Shown: in pieces, positions 36,054 to 47,711 of the stretch
Position numbering within the stretch: the stretch's first letter is position 1
How the letters are laid out: every line of letters begins with the position of its first letter
Origin: Diaporthe sp. PMI_573
Taxonomy: Eukaryota; Ascomycota; Sordariomycetes; Diaporthales; Diaporthaceae
Length of the DNA: 64,000 bases
Assembly (NCBI GenBank): GCA_021399435.1
Contig: JAJTUP010000009.1
Span: forward strand, 310,001-374,000
Direction: 5' to 3'
Made by a program: the position numbers and the translations under genes
Notes under the pieces: model-generated
What the model saw: the letters and a program-made list of their open reading frames with translations, nothing else
Told to the model about the DNA's origin: nothing
Databases searched by the model: none

Positions 36054-37049
36054 ATGTCAGCCATCATGAGAGATGGACCTCTCCAGCTCACCATCAATAC
36101 CCTCCACGGCGAGGACGATCCATGGCCCATTGAGTGGATGATGTTCAACATTCTCAACGAATACCTACAGCCCAACAAGGACTTCTCGGCCATAGAAGCC
36201 GCGAGGTGTCTCGATGCTCTGATTCCTGAGAATCGACCGACCTCGCTCAGGCAGGGACGTGAATCCGTCAACAGCTACTTACGCGAGCTTTTTGACCTCA
36301 TCTGGAAGATCGCTTCGCAGATCCATTACGAACATAACGGCCAAGACCTGCTTGTTGGTCTTTTTCAAGAGCTGAAACGGCTCCCTATCACCCAGGCAAT
36401 CGTGTACTATCCAGGAGAGCACCTCCCCGCGTGGGCTGAGTTTGGCCAGTGGCACGATCAATCTGAAATGCGCCGCGCTCTCAAGCCACCCATCAAGAAC
36501 TCGAACCCCAGTCAACAAACCTGCGACCAGTATGTCAACGCTTCAGCTTTTGCTTCACGATTTTTCAAGGCAGGATTACACCTGCAGTGTGCTGCTTACC
36601 AGCAGTCCGATGCACGACGGTTCGCACGAAGGCTTGCATTGAGCACCATCGAGTTGGCTGTAGGAACAAGAATCCCCAGCCATGAGCTTCTTCCATGCCA
36701 CTACATAGCTGCTTCTCAATGGATCATCCTGGCGACAGAATGGTTATGGAACGACATCCAGTGGGGGGAAGTCTACTACTACGAAGTCACAGAAATTGAA
36801 CGCGAGTACCTAGCCTTTGAACCTCCCCGATGGACGCGATAGCTACGTGGGTTCAGGCAGATGACAACATACTGTGACAATCAAGACGTCAGGGATTTTG
36901 CTGGTCTGGCAGCGGATCATATGAAGAATATGATGGACGCTCATTCGAAGCCCGACTGGGTGATGGACAACTGGGATCCGCAGCGCCAACGGCTGCGAAA
37001 TGACGTGTGGGAAAATGAAAAGTATGAGCATCTTTTCAGCATTCAATAG
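36054..37049 (+). CDS. DUF3632-like protein
   Basis: The start ATG at 36054 (MSAIMRDGPL) was chosen; the frame is open upstream to 35769, but that part looks non-coding. The frame runs to a stop at 36840-36842 (262 residues). Alternatively a 51-nt intron (36806-36856, GTACCT...TTCAG), which contains that stop, joins in phase to 36857-37049 and gives 314 residues. The second form continues with NQDVRDFAGLAADHMKNM, which looks like coding sequence, so I prefer it. Features fitting the fungal DUF3632 family are AARCLDALIPENRP, SQIHYEHNGQDLLVGLFQEL, LPAWAEFGQW and NASAFASRFF. The family is common, soluble and uncharacterised. Confidence 0.65.
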
Positions 37050-37327
37050 AGTGCCTGAGTCAATCTTATCAGGAAGGCATTGGCAAGTGTAGTGTAAATG
37101 AGTCTTAACAATGGAGCCAACACATCTTGCGCAGTCAGAACATCCTTCTTTGCTTCCACAGGACAATAAATCCCAAAGCCGATCCTCCGCCATTACACTG
37201 CATGATCATCCTCGAGAACCAAGTGTAAAACAAAAGCTTTGCCTGATCTGAACCCGTTCAAAGTACATGATAGTCTTTCAGGTTGGCAATTGACCAGGAT
37301 CAGCTCGGCTTTGGTCCACAAAACTAT

Positions 37328-39518
37328 TCAAAAATCATACTCATTCTTGATAATATCCGAAAGCTTTTAGCCAAATGATTAGCACGTAGATCTTAAATAT
37401 CAACCAGAAGGGCAAGGGCCTAACCTTCTCAGCCGATGCGTACACGGTAGCACTCGGGGCACCGTTCAGCGGCATCGGCCAGAAACTAATATCCGCAACA
37501 CGCAGACCATCGACTCCATATACCTTGAGCTGGTCATCAACGACACCGCCAAGGTCCTTCGGCAGCATAGCCGCGGTGCAACACTCGTGTCCATTAGAGG
37601 GGTTGAAGGTCTGCCGGACAGCGTCCTTAATCTCCTCATCAGTTTGCACCCCTTGTCCAAATGGAGCCACCTCATTCGGCCCCAGCACACGCATAGATGG
37701 CGCGCCCATAATCTCTCGTGCCTTTCGTACAAGAGCCACGGCAACGTCCAGGTCGGTCGGGTCGGTAGCTGCGCGGAAGTCGACGAGCGGGTTCGAAAGG
37801 GGGTCTGTCGAGTTGATGTTGACTGTGCCGCGGCTGAAGGGCTTGAAGAGGTACAGTGTGCCGGTGTTCGCGGTGCCCCAGTGTAGCCCGCCGACGGAGA
37901 CATGATTTTTGAGCTGGTCGAGCATAATCTCTCGCTGCCTCGAATATCCTGCAACCACGGAAGAGTCTGTGTCTGGCGGTAAGGAAACATCCGGATTGCT
38001 TATATTGCGAGCGGACTCGATGATATCAGCAGATTTTGAAGTCATGTTTTGCAATGGAAGGGATATGAAGTTTGTGCTCAGTGTGCGTGTGATAGTGTAC
38101 GGGCCCTGGCGGGAATCCTTATACAGCGCAAACTGCTCGGCGTCGTAAGTATCATTTTCAAGCAAGGTGTTCCAATTAGGCTCCACGTTGTTGGTAACTG
38201 TAAACGAGTCAGCCCTAAGGATCAAAAGAAGTCAGAGAATTGCGGGCTTCTTGCAATTATAAGACATGGTAATCGTAGGCTGATCTTGAAAATTCTGTCC
38301 CACCCCAGGCAGACTGGAAACGACACCGATACCAAAGCTGTTTAAGAGAGACTCGGGGCCAATCCCGGACAGCTGAAGGATTTGTGGTGTATGGAGGCCC
38401 CCAGCTGCGAGTATAACCTCTTTCGAAGCGCTTATGGTCGTCGAATTCCCTCCTACGGTGGACAAGAGCTCAATACCAGTGGTCTTGTTGCCTTTGAAGA
38501 GAACCTTTGCCACAGTAGTATTCGGGAGCAGGTGGTAGTTAGGTCTTGAAGATATCACTTGGTCGTAATGGTTGATTCGAGCGTGGTTTCGGTGTCTCTT
38601 GTCGGCATCTTCTGAAAGCCGAAGCCAAAAGATGCCTTTGACGTCGCCAGCGTTGGGATCGGGGCATGGGGTGACGCCTGTAGATGCTGCCGCATCCCAC
38701 CAGTTCCCTAATTCTTATCAGAATCTCTCTCAAGATGATCCCATAAAGCTCAGAGTCACATCATCTCACCGCTTCCAGGAAAGAAGTAATTTGGGTATGT
38801 GCTTTGGACAGGCCCCTCGAAGCCATGGACAGAATCGATCCAGGATATGTTTCCCGCAGCTGCAAATTCCTCATCTGGCGCAGTGAAGTTCTCGCTCTAC
38901 ATGGCCAATGAAAATCAGTATCTCCACGACCGGCTTCACACGAAAGACACACCTTCTGAAAATATGGGAGCAGGCTGTCCCACGACCACCCATCGTTTCC
39001 GAGCGTGGTCCAGCCTCTGTAATCCTCAACGTCGCCCCGCAGAAATATCATGGCATTGATCGTACTTCCACCTCCTACGACACGTGCGCATGTTGCGAGG
39101 TGGACGGTATTATTTAGCGCCGTTTGAGGCACCGAGACCATCGGCCAGAAATACGGGGCTGGGTTGTAAGCCCCCGGCACAAGAACAGCGTCCTCGCCGT
39201 CATCCAACGGACCAGCTTCCACCACCAGGACGGACACTAGGAGTGATGAATGAGCCTACACTCGAGTCAAAGACTCCCCCAAGTGCTCTTCTGCTGTGTT
39301 TGTACCGTACCTTCTGGCTTCTCAGTCAAGCGGTCTGCCAGCGTGAGACCCGCGATTCCACCTCCGGCGATAATGAAATCATAATCTCTGGTAGCATTGA
39401 CCAGCTCACGAGATACCACCATTGCATGGCGGGGGGTTGCTTGAGCTCGCGGCACGATCTGAGTAACACAAGCAATCCAAAGAAAGACGTAATAACGGCA
39501 GTTGGACAGAGGTGTCAT
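37328..39518 (-). CDS. Secreted GMC-family FAD oxidoreductase
   Basis: An FAD-dependent alcohol or sugar dehydrogenase/oxidase. Six exons (39518-39311, 39236-38953, 38896-38770, 38707-38255, 38197-37425, 37363-37328) keep phase and give 626 residues. N-terminal residues 1-27 form a signal peptide. FAD binding: DFIIAGGGIAGLTLADRL (G52-G57) with Glu76 in VVEAG; GMC signature 1 is VVGGGSTINAMIFLRG and signature 2 GGLHTPQILQLSGIG. Active-site His561 lies in GHECCTAAML, and the second position is Asn602 in PLNGAPSATVYA. The fourth intron (38254-38198) starts AATT|GCAAGA, a GC-AG intron; only this donor restores SYNFTNNVEPNW. It belongs to the aryl-alcohol or choline dehydrogenase-like group; the substrate is unknown. 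Many N-glycosylation sites agree with secretion. Confidence 0.92.
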
Positions 39519-39959
39519 ATTAGAGAATTATCGCAGTCCGATCCCAACTGCGTGATCGAGAGAGGTCGACTGCAAAATGGGCAGGAGGTTGTAGGCATGG
39601 AATAATATCGTAAGATGAGAAAGGCAAATGTGCCTACGACAAATTTGCCCCGGTAAAATCACTGCTTACTGTTTATCTACGCGGCGCAAGCTTCGTGCAT
39701 ATCGAGCTATCCCATTCAAAGACGAACTCCGAAGCTTGAAGTGGACCGTAAGCTGATGCAGCAAGCCCCGGACACACAACTGGCGCCCTGAAATCAGTGT
39801 GACAAGCTTTGCATATCGATGAGCACGCTGAGATTATACTCGTCAAGTGTGTTCAGATACTCAGGGTGAATGACATGGAGGAAATGTGAGCTGATATTGA
39901 GAAGCTAAAGATGGTAATGCTGTATTTAATTCAAAAGCGGGAAATTCAGTAATTCGGCT

Positions 39960-41484
39960 TTAAAATTCCCTCCATCGCTTCTGCAGCATCTGGAGTCTGG
40001 CCTTCTTCCGTTCTGTGATAACTGACTGCATGGCCGTTCTTTCACTCGCGTCTCGGCTACGCCCCAGCTTCGAGTCGCGTTCCTTCCTCTTCTTCTGCCC
40101 ATCTTCTCCCGGGATTACGTCGACCCACTCGCAGAGTAGCTTACATTTACGCATTAGGAACTCTCTGTGACTCAAACCCTCTATGGACTGTTTAGGAATG
40201 GCATCATAACCCAGGTAAGCACCAAGTAAGGCGCCTGCAAAAGCAGCGTTGGCCTGTGCCGCGCCGCCCTGAAGAACAAGGTTGTTGATGATTTCGGCGA
40301 ACAGGAACTTCCGGTTGCCCTCACGCACCTGGCCGGAGACACTCTCGAGACTGGCCATGGCGGTGCGCAGACAGAAAACTCCTGCACTCAAGCACTTCCA
40401 TACCTCTCCTCCGCTTTTCTCGAGCTCCAGGTCTGCCAGTGATTGGATTGTCAAGAGGCGGCTGAGCTCAGTCCGGGACTCGGAGGAAATTAGATAATAC
40501 GCCCCCTTGAGATTCGCCTCTATCTCCTTTCCTTCTCGTCTAGCACGTTCTTGCCAAATGTTCATGACCTGTTGGCACCTCTGAATGAGTGGATTGATCT
40601 CCTTCTCTGTCTGCACTTCTCGGCGTATTAACGCACGCAGTAGCGCAACAGCGATCAAAGCAGAGATAGTGCAACGCGAGTCAACGTGAGTTGCTCTACA
40701 ATTGTTGTTGGCCTGTTGAAGGCCCCATTTCAGACTTTTCTGAGCGGCGACTAGTTCAGATTCCCTGTCAGCTTTCCATTCTTGTGAAATACAAACGTTT
40801 CGTCTCGCCCAGACGAGTCGCGATAGTCTGGAGTGTAGACCGACTGCAAAAGGATTGCTTACAGGCCGCTACCGGATGAAGTCTAACAAGCGGAGCATTC
40901 GATCCGTCCATGTCAGTTTTACCGTTTTTACTTCTGACCCACCGGTTCAGGGCCGATCGTGAGTGGCCGGACAAAAAGTTCCTGTCTTCGATGATATCGG
41001 TGATCGGTTGTCCCAAGGGTATCGGCGACAGACCATAAGCTCGATTCCCATCACGCGACAAATGAAGGAGCCGCTTTAGGAGTTGGGCCGGGTCGTCATC
41101 GTGCAGATAAGAGAACAGAGTGCAGAGTGCCATCTCGGTGACTTCCGACCAGTTACCGTCCTATATCATTCGGTGTCAGCTGCTGAAGGAGCTCATGACA
41201 CAAATCTACGGAGCAGCAGATGAATGGGGAAATGCTATTGTGGGCTGAGAATCCCCTACCTCGTACTGGGCCCGGTGCTCATCAGGAAAATGATGCATAA
41301 GCTTGTTGGCCTTGTAGCTTGATTCGATCCTATTACGCATAATGTACTCTTGATTGATCTTTTCCTTGGTAAGACCGTCTGTGTATATCCCAACGGCATC
41401 TGCGACGGCCGATCCGACCATCATCCCAACGATACGGTTCTCTGCATCGTTGGGGGCTGCGCTGGCACTTGAAGCTGCAGCCAT
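39960..41484 (-). CDS. ADP-ribosylglycohydrolase-like protein with altered metal site
   Basis: Exons 41484-41260, 41160-40863 and 40750-39960 (introns 99 and 112 nt, GT-AG) give 437 residues. The fold assignment comes from ordered blocks of the ARH family (PF03747): RIVGMMVGSAVADAVG, DGNWSEVTEMAL, NAPLVRLHPVA, THVDSRCTISA and GGAAQANAAFAGALLGAYLG. Active ARH enzymes bind two Mg ions through acidic residues in a W-T-D-D-T motif and a GGDxDT motif. Here these read WSEVT and GGAAQAN, so most expected ligands are missing. Hydrolysis of ADP-ribosyl bonds is therefore doubtful. The C-terminal 60 residues are Lys/Arg-rich (QKKRKERDSKL, ITERKKARLQML). The ATG at 41484 (MAAASSAS) was preferred over an upstream one at 41553. 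Confidence 0.8.
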
Positions 41485-43225
41485 TTTTGATTGGTTGTAG
41501 GAGTGATCGAAACTCGACCAGCTTGTCTGTGACTTTTGGTTCCGAGGTCTCAAATGTGGCGTATTTTGTGTGTCTGTGGTATGTATGTGACTGATGTCTT
41601 CGAAAATTGAAGCAATTGCGTTAAAGCTTGAAATGAGAAATATAGTGCCTTATTTCGGACACAGCGCCGCTTTTTGTCTGGTAATTATCATATGTAGTTG
41701 TCTGGCCTCCGGTGTGTGCTTTGAGGCGGAACAAAGCAATAGGCGAAATGTGCCGGAAGCGGAACTGACTCTACGATCCCCAGCAGATAAAATCTCAAGG
41801 AACAAGATTTTACATTTGGCGGCTTTGCGCGCGGCTGTTGGCGTCAAGTTGGTTTATGAAGCACCTCGAAATGATCTTAGATGTTCCAAACGGGCTTGAA
41901 TCCCTTTGCTGATAGAAATTTGCCCGCGAAGAATCCTGACCCATAATTCAATAGGACCTCAAAGTATTTAGAAGCAAATAGTCTCCTGAAATTGGACGTT
42001 TGATGAAAGTTTTTTTTGGATTTTTGTATGAGCGTCTCCAAATTTTACTCATGTCGACCGCATAGCTACCTAGGTATCATTCAAGTCGCTCGCAGCTGGC
42101 TTCCCGCACTCGACCGGACCTTGTGAATCTTCGAATGTTGTCCTGACCTCGCCCATTCATTTATAACAGAATGGGATGACCGAATAGAAGTTTCTCTCAC
42201 GAAGAGTAACCTTGAATCCATATTGAGATCGTGCCCTCCATCTAAGGCTGACGATGTGCCCCTTTTTCAGTGTCCCTTATCCCAAGCAAATGAAATAATT
42301 ATTCGCATTGCAGCAGTATTATCTCAGCTATAGGGCGCGCGGGGAAGATACGGGCTCGTTCGTGACGCATCATCAAAGTCTGGGGTCGCCCTTCCGTATG
42401 TCGCTGTCGCTACCGTGGGCTGACATGGCCCAAGAGCAGAGGGCCACATGAAGGCAGCGAGAAGAACTTGAGATATCCTCATGGCCAAGTAGTAGGTGGT
42501 CTAATAATTGTCTATGCGGTTTCGGTGTCGACCGATGCAATTCTCGTTTTCAATTTGAGGATCAACAGGTTCCTAGGTTGTGTAGATGGTGCCCTGAAAT
42601 TGTATTCAGGGTGCGACAGACAGCTGGAATTTAAACATTTTGGAGGTTGTCTCTCATTTCAACTCAATTTTCAGCTCTAGCTTTGCATTACTCGGTCCTC
42701 AAACAGCCAGCAAGCTCTGTACTGATCGAGAAGGTTCGCGACTTGTATCAGGTCAAATTCCTGCCAAGTTCGGCTGACGCTCGGGCAAGCCGAGCGATTG
42801 ACTGGTCCTGCGGAGGTCCTAGGTACTTGTCAGAATTGATAGCACGTAACGTCGAGGAGGGAAATGATTGTAATGTAGATCCCGTATAAAATCGTGCAAG
42901 CCCTCGCCCTCGCGGCGATATTAGCGTGCTGCTTCGGTTCCTTTGAAACGCCAGGATACTGGGATTTCAGGCCGTTGCACACTCTATCGTAGCAACGTAA
43001 CTTCCAGCGCGAAGCTTCCCGAAGGAGTCCCAATTTCACGTCAGAGTGCCTGATTGGATAGGTCCTAAGGAGTGCTCAAACGCTGCCCAGGTTCGCCTGG
43101 TCAAGGCGCAGAGGTTTCGGCCGTGAGGCCCCTGCCCATACGTGTCGCTCCTTGCCCAACCAGTTCAATTAAGTGCACGATCGAAGTAACGCAATATTGT
43201 GGCATTCAGATTGGTGCCTGTCTAT
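41485..43225. other. Gene-free interval
   Basis: A plus frame at 41594-41899 (101 codons) has one hydrophobic segment but begins only 110 bp from the divergent ARH-like start and lacks other support. Frames near 42468-43060 are short and overlap on both strands. No gene is called. Confidence 0.45.
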
Positions 43226-44599
43226 CTATAAGAAGAAAAAAAGAGTTTCAGATTCAAAACTAGAGCTTGCGGATTCCTCGTCCGGTATGAGAAATAACTC
43301 CCGACGGACACCATTTATCATTCCCCCTATTTCTGCGGGACAGCTAGCCTGAGAATACAGCCTCGTCGGCCGCACCAGACCAGCAAGGTCGTCTTCAAGA
43401 CCCAGAGTCACCAAGCTATGTCTTCCAAACCGCGACATGCATTCTTTGTGCAATAGACCCCATTGCTCTAGCCAGGCCGACACCACAGCGGGCTCAACCT
43501 GCTCCGCTATTCGCAATGAATCCCAGGTCGCCAGGAGAGATTTTCTGTCTTCTTTGCCGTATTTCCCCACCAATTCAGCCGCTACGATGCTCGAGGCGAA
43601 GACGAGCAGATCCAAAAGTCCCGAATCCCTTTTTGTATTATAGACCTCCTGCAACAAGTGACCAACCTCAGTATATGGCCCTTGAATATTCTTCTGCTGC
43701 AATGTGTGCGTCAATCGAGACAAGTACAACCGTAGTGCTCGGCCTTGTGCAGAGAATAGTAAGGCGCGCGGGACAAGAAAGCAGAGCTCCGTGAAGGATG
43801 TAATGTCATCTTCTTTGATGTGGTGTTGTACTTGGTCGAGAATTCTCTCAATGGCTCCCCATCCGAGCTTTTCCTCGCATTCTAAAGCATTGAGCGCTTC
43901 ATATAACCTGTCGAGTAACCTTGGGGCGGAGCCTCCCTGGAGGAGCCTGAACTTGTAGGATGAACATGGCCATGGTGACTGGGTGTCATTAAGGACATGG
44001 CAGTCCAATATTTGCTTGATGCCCGTAAAGATAGTTGCCTTCCGCTGAAAGTCCTTGAGATCTAAAGAAATTAAGGTGCTGGATATCAAAAAAGCCTTGG
44101 AAGAAATGCGCCGTTCTTCCTGCACTCGGGCCTTTTTCCTTGGTTGCTCACAAACTCCGGACTAGGGCGGGGCAGAGGCCGGTTCGCGATGTTCGGGCTG
44201 CTTCTCTCTTCGTGGGCTTTTCGTTATGTACTTGTACCAGCCCCAGAGCCGGACATGTCTTTTGTACATCTTCTCACTGGAGGTGGTCAGCCAACTATTT
44301 CTCAAGGCTCACAAGAAATTGGGAGTGGAGACTCACGTGGCAGTAAAGCCATGCTGGTCCCGCATGCAGGCCATTGTGGCGTTGAGAGTTTGATTCTCAT
44401 TCAGATAGATATGCTCGATGGCAGGCTTCTTCTCATCCCAGTCTGTCTCCGTAGGGGCTGATCGCTTGATGGTTAATGGATCTTCCACCACCATAGGACC
44501 AGTAGGAGGGCCAGGAATCCATGGATGAAGGACGTCTATGTCAAATATTGCAGAAACCCCCTGGTTGAAGCCTAGTTGCTCAAGGCAGAGTAATTCCAT
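43226..44599 (-). CDS. Clr5-domain protein
   Basis: Exon 1 (44599-44337) encodes a Pro-rich lead and then DWDEKKPAIEHIYLNENQTL and MRDQHGF, the first part of a Clr5 domain. Exon 2 starts at 44276 and supplies EKMYKRHVRLWGWYK, the conserved YK-x-x-(V/I)-x-x-WG end of the domain. The next junction is less sure. A donor at 44231 with an acceptor before 44138 restores the frame of the long last exon (to 43226) and gives 406 residues; a donor 9 nt upstream works equally. The body (about residues 110-406) is helical, with regularly spaced Leu (RLLDRLYEALNALEC, LFSAQGRALRLYLSRL, LLVFASSIVAAELVGK), of the type that follows Clr5 in many fungal proteins. Its function is unknown. The domain order matches the partial gene at 1-397. 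Confidence 0.72.
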
Positions 44600-46514
44600 T
44601 CTGACGAGACGGTGAAAGATGCACAGATCCTATGGGAAGATGTAAGCGGCCAGGATACGAGACTGTCCAGATTGGATCGATTACGAGAGTCTCCTTGACA
44701 CATTCTTATAAGAAAATTGGAGAGTACGGCAATCGTCCGCCCAGATTCGAGGCCGCCTGGAGACACCACAAAAGCCCCGCTGATTGGGGATTTCTAGCAT
44801 GTGTGTGCCTGTTTCTGCAAGGGCTTTTGAGGGCTTTTCCACAAGCCAATGATGTGAACAGTCTTCTATGCAGCGATATGCACTTTGCGTAATCTTGCAG
44901 TCTGTGTCACCCTGTTCTGCACCAGCAAAAGACCCGCGGCAAGGCGCACTAGTTGATACACATGCGGGGATTTTGGAGCCTTTCAAAGGACTTTAGGGAG
45001 ACCGGCGATCCCCAGAGAATCGCTAAACTTCGGAAACTGATCTCAATTCTAGAAAAGTGGAAAGTTCAGACACAGAACGGTAGTCGGGGAACTAGCCAAA
45101 ATGCAGTTCAGTTTCTGGTCTCGCATTCAACGGTAAGGGCAGTAGACATTGCTAAAACAGAAGCATCATCCCGCTTGAAACGAATGGTCTTGAGCGACTG
45201 TTGGGCCTCTCACCGTTGTGCCCCCAGGCCGGGTAGAGAGATTCAAGACAAAGATTTGCATGACACTACCCGCAGACTAACTTGGGCATTATTTTCAACT
45301 GAGAAATCACCGAGCCATGGATTTCAAATTATACACGGGTAGACTCGCTCAAGAGAACCACGGCTCGACTCCTTCGCTGCCCTCGTAAGGCATTGCGGGA
45401 CGATTTGTTTTTTGATCACTTTCAGTAGGCCCAGGCATCAATTTATCTCACAGGTCATTGATTACGAAGTATATGAGAATTTTGCAGATCTTGAAGGTCC
45501 CGTGATCCATCACGCGTGGACTTTCTGCCCCGAGCTCATAATCCACCGACGATCTGGAGGAGATCGTGAGGTGCAACATGGACGCACTCAGTCCCGTACA
45601 AATTTGAGTGTCAGAAAATTGACAAATACTGTAATAGAAAAGAACGTGGAACTTATGTAGTTGCTTGATCGCCTGGTATTTGTCGATTCTTGAGTAGAAA
45701 CTTGGGATCAAATCCATAGCATCTGATTATAGAGCTCTCTGCAACGGGCTACAGATGTACGAAGACCTTAATTTCTTCATGATGGGATCTATCACAATAT
45801 CCACTCCAGGATCTTGCTCTGCATTTAGGCAGCCACTTTGAAAGCGTGACAGCCAGCGGACATGATCTCCGTCTCGTGTTAGGGGAAATGACCGCCATAC
45901 TACCACCTCAACGCTAGATGCAGGCCACTGATTGATTTTGCCCTGTACGCTATTCCTGTGGACGACAGTAGTCTGCCACAACGAGTTTAGGACAACGTTC
46001 CAAACAGAGCGATGCCGCGTTAGTCATTGTTGTTTCAGTTTCCCCCATTCAGTAATTTGTACTAGCCAATCGGTTGAGTCCAACATGGCTGGATTTTCTT
46101 CGCTTGCATATTTTCTCTGTTTTTCACATCCCAAAATTAACACGGCCTTTGAGTGGTCGTAAACAGCGTCGCCTTTCGAGTTTGAGGAAGTAGAGAACGG
46201 TTGCGGTGGAAGGACTTTTTATGCGAGTCAAGATACTAGTTACGAATCTCGAGAATTAAAACGGGGAGGGAGGCTACCAGAGGTTGGTCGACCTCATTCA
46301 CATTAAAAATCGATCCGGCAGTACTGATATTGATGTTCCCCTCCACAGGTAAAGTCTGAGTCCTGATCGGTGAGCAATTGTTGTCCACAAACAGGAGAAA
46401 AGAAAAACAACATTCTCACCATAGCTATTCAATCTATAAGGATGGTCTCTTATGACACTGCTTCATAACGCCCGCTCCCAAAATACGAACCGTCGACAGT
46501 GCACACTTCCAGCC
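44600..46514. other. Gene-free interval
   Basis: Short frames on both strands (for example 44953-45342 plus and 45717-45448 minus) show no domain. Nothing is called. The right end adjoins the 3' end of the serine hydrolase gene. Confidence 0.45.
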
Positions 46515-47711
46515 TCAGCTGACTGGGGCGACCTTACCGGCCATCTCATAAACCGCCTTCTCGAACTCGAGCTCAATATCAACGTAAGTCGGGTCACCAC
46601 TCGGCAACAGCGCCGCGCCAAAGAACCCGCAAAGACCCTTCTCGCGGTCAAGAAACCATTTGATGTTCGGTGCGCCTCCCCACATGACCGTCCCTTTCCC
46701 CCTCCCCCACGATTGGCCCTCAACATCCACGTTTCCGCAGAGCGAGTGATCCATCGTTCCCCTCCTCACCTCGCGCGCCGCGGTGCGCTCAAACGCCGGG
46801 ACAGTATACATAAGCCCATTGTTGATCGAGTCCCTCTGCGCGGGGCTGAGCTGCGCCCTCAGCATCTCACCGGCCGCTGCGGGGCCGAGGATCTTCCCGT
46901 CGTCGGCGAGCAGGCTCCGCAGCACCTTAACTGGCGCGCCACCGCGCACGAACCCTCCGTGCCCGCCGTAGCAGAATTGCTCCCCTTTCGCCGGCAGCGG
47001 CGGAATCCCCTGATCGCCGGGAGTGAACCCGCCATCCTCGGTGCGCTGCGCCATCGTGGCCACGCGCACGGAGGCGGGCAGGTCCAAGGGAAAGAAAGTG
47101 ACGTCTTCGGGGCTCACGCCCGCGGGCGAGAGAATCTTCTGCAGATACTCGCTGAGCGTCGTGCCGACGATCCTCTCGACCGCTAGACCCGCCCAGTCGA
47201 GGCCGCACGAGTACTCCCACGCCGTCCCCGGCTCGTAGTTGAGCGGGTAGCCGAACCTGGCTGGGACGTCGCCGCCGGGTGTCGGGTGCTGCATCTTCCA
47301 GGCTATCATGTGCGGGTGGTGGAAGAAATAGGTGAGGCCGGACGTGTGCGCGAGGAGCTGGCGGTACGTGATCTTGGTCTCCGGGTCCTTGTACTCCCAG
47401 GGCGGCTGCTTGTTGGTGAGGATCTTGAGCGCCGCGAGCTCGGGGAGGAGGGCGTCGACCGTGTCGTCGAGGTTGAGACGGCCCTCCTCGACCAGCTTCA
47501 TGACTGCGATACTGACGTAGAGCTTTGTGGATGAGGCCGCCCAGAGGTAGACATCTTCTGTAAGGGGCGGCGAGCCGGGGACGGGGGAGGAGGAGCCGAA
47601 GATGCTGTGGTAAGAGAAGTCACCTTTTGCGTCGCAGGCGTAGAGGATCGCGTTGGGAATTTTCTTGGTGTCGACCAGCTCCTGGAGACGTCTTTCCAGA
47701 TCAGCGGCCAT
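46515..47711 (-). CDS. Beta-lactamase-fold serine hydrolase/transesterase, LovD-like
   Basis: A single exon of 398 residues. The start at 47711 (MAADLERRLQ) has a better context than one 15 bases upstream. The fold is that of class C beta-lactamases, esterases and acyltransferases. The catalytic Ser and Lys are Ser60 and Lys63 in AASSTKLYVS, and the Tyr is in WEYSCGLDWAG. Further blocks are YRQLLAHTSGLTYFF, GYPLNYEPGT and MWGGAPNIKWFLDREKGL, typical of the fungal LovD/acyltransferase branch. Members move acyl groups onto metabolites or hydrolyse esters. No signal peptide is seen, so it is probably intracellular. No polyketide synthase is nearby, which leaves the substrate open. Codons are strongly G/C-ending, unlike the flanking AT-richer spacers. 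Confidence 0.9.
   Translation of the reverse strand: MAADLERRLQELVDTKKIPNAILYACDAKGDFSYHSIFGSSSPVPGSPPLTEDVYLWAASSTKLYVSIAVMKLVEEGRLNLDDTVDALLPELAALKILTNKQPPWEYKDPETKITYRQLLAHTSGLTYFFHHPHMIAWKMQHPTPGGDVPARFGYPLNYEPGTAWEYSCGLDWAGLAVERIVGTTLSEYLQKILSPAGVSPEDVTFFPLDLPASVRVATMAQRTEDGGFTPGDQGIPPLPAKGEQFCYGGHGGFVRGGAPVKVLRSLLADDGKILGPAAAGEMLRAQLSPAQRDSINNGLMYTVPAFERTAAREVRRGTMDHSLCGNVDVEGQSWGRGKGTVMWGGAPNIKWFLDREKGLCGFFGAALLPSGDPTYVDIELEFEKAVYEMAGKVAPVS

Noticed and set aside
41594..41899. Small secreted protein divergent from the ARH-like gene
   Set aside because: One hydrophobic stretch only, no clean signal peptide, an equally long antisense frame, and it starts inside the likely ARH promoter.
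29889..47711. A complete secondary-metabolite gene cluster
   Set aside because: Tailoring-type enzymes are present but no PKS, NRPS, terpene cyclase, P450 or transporter is intact in the window.
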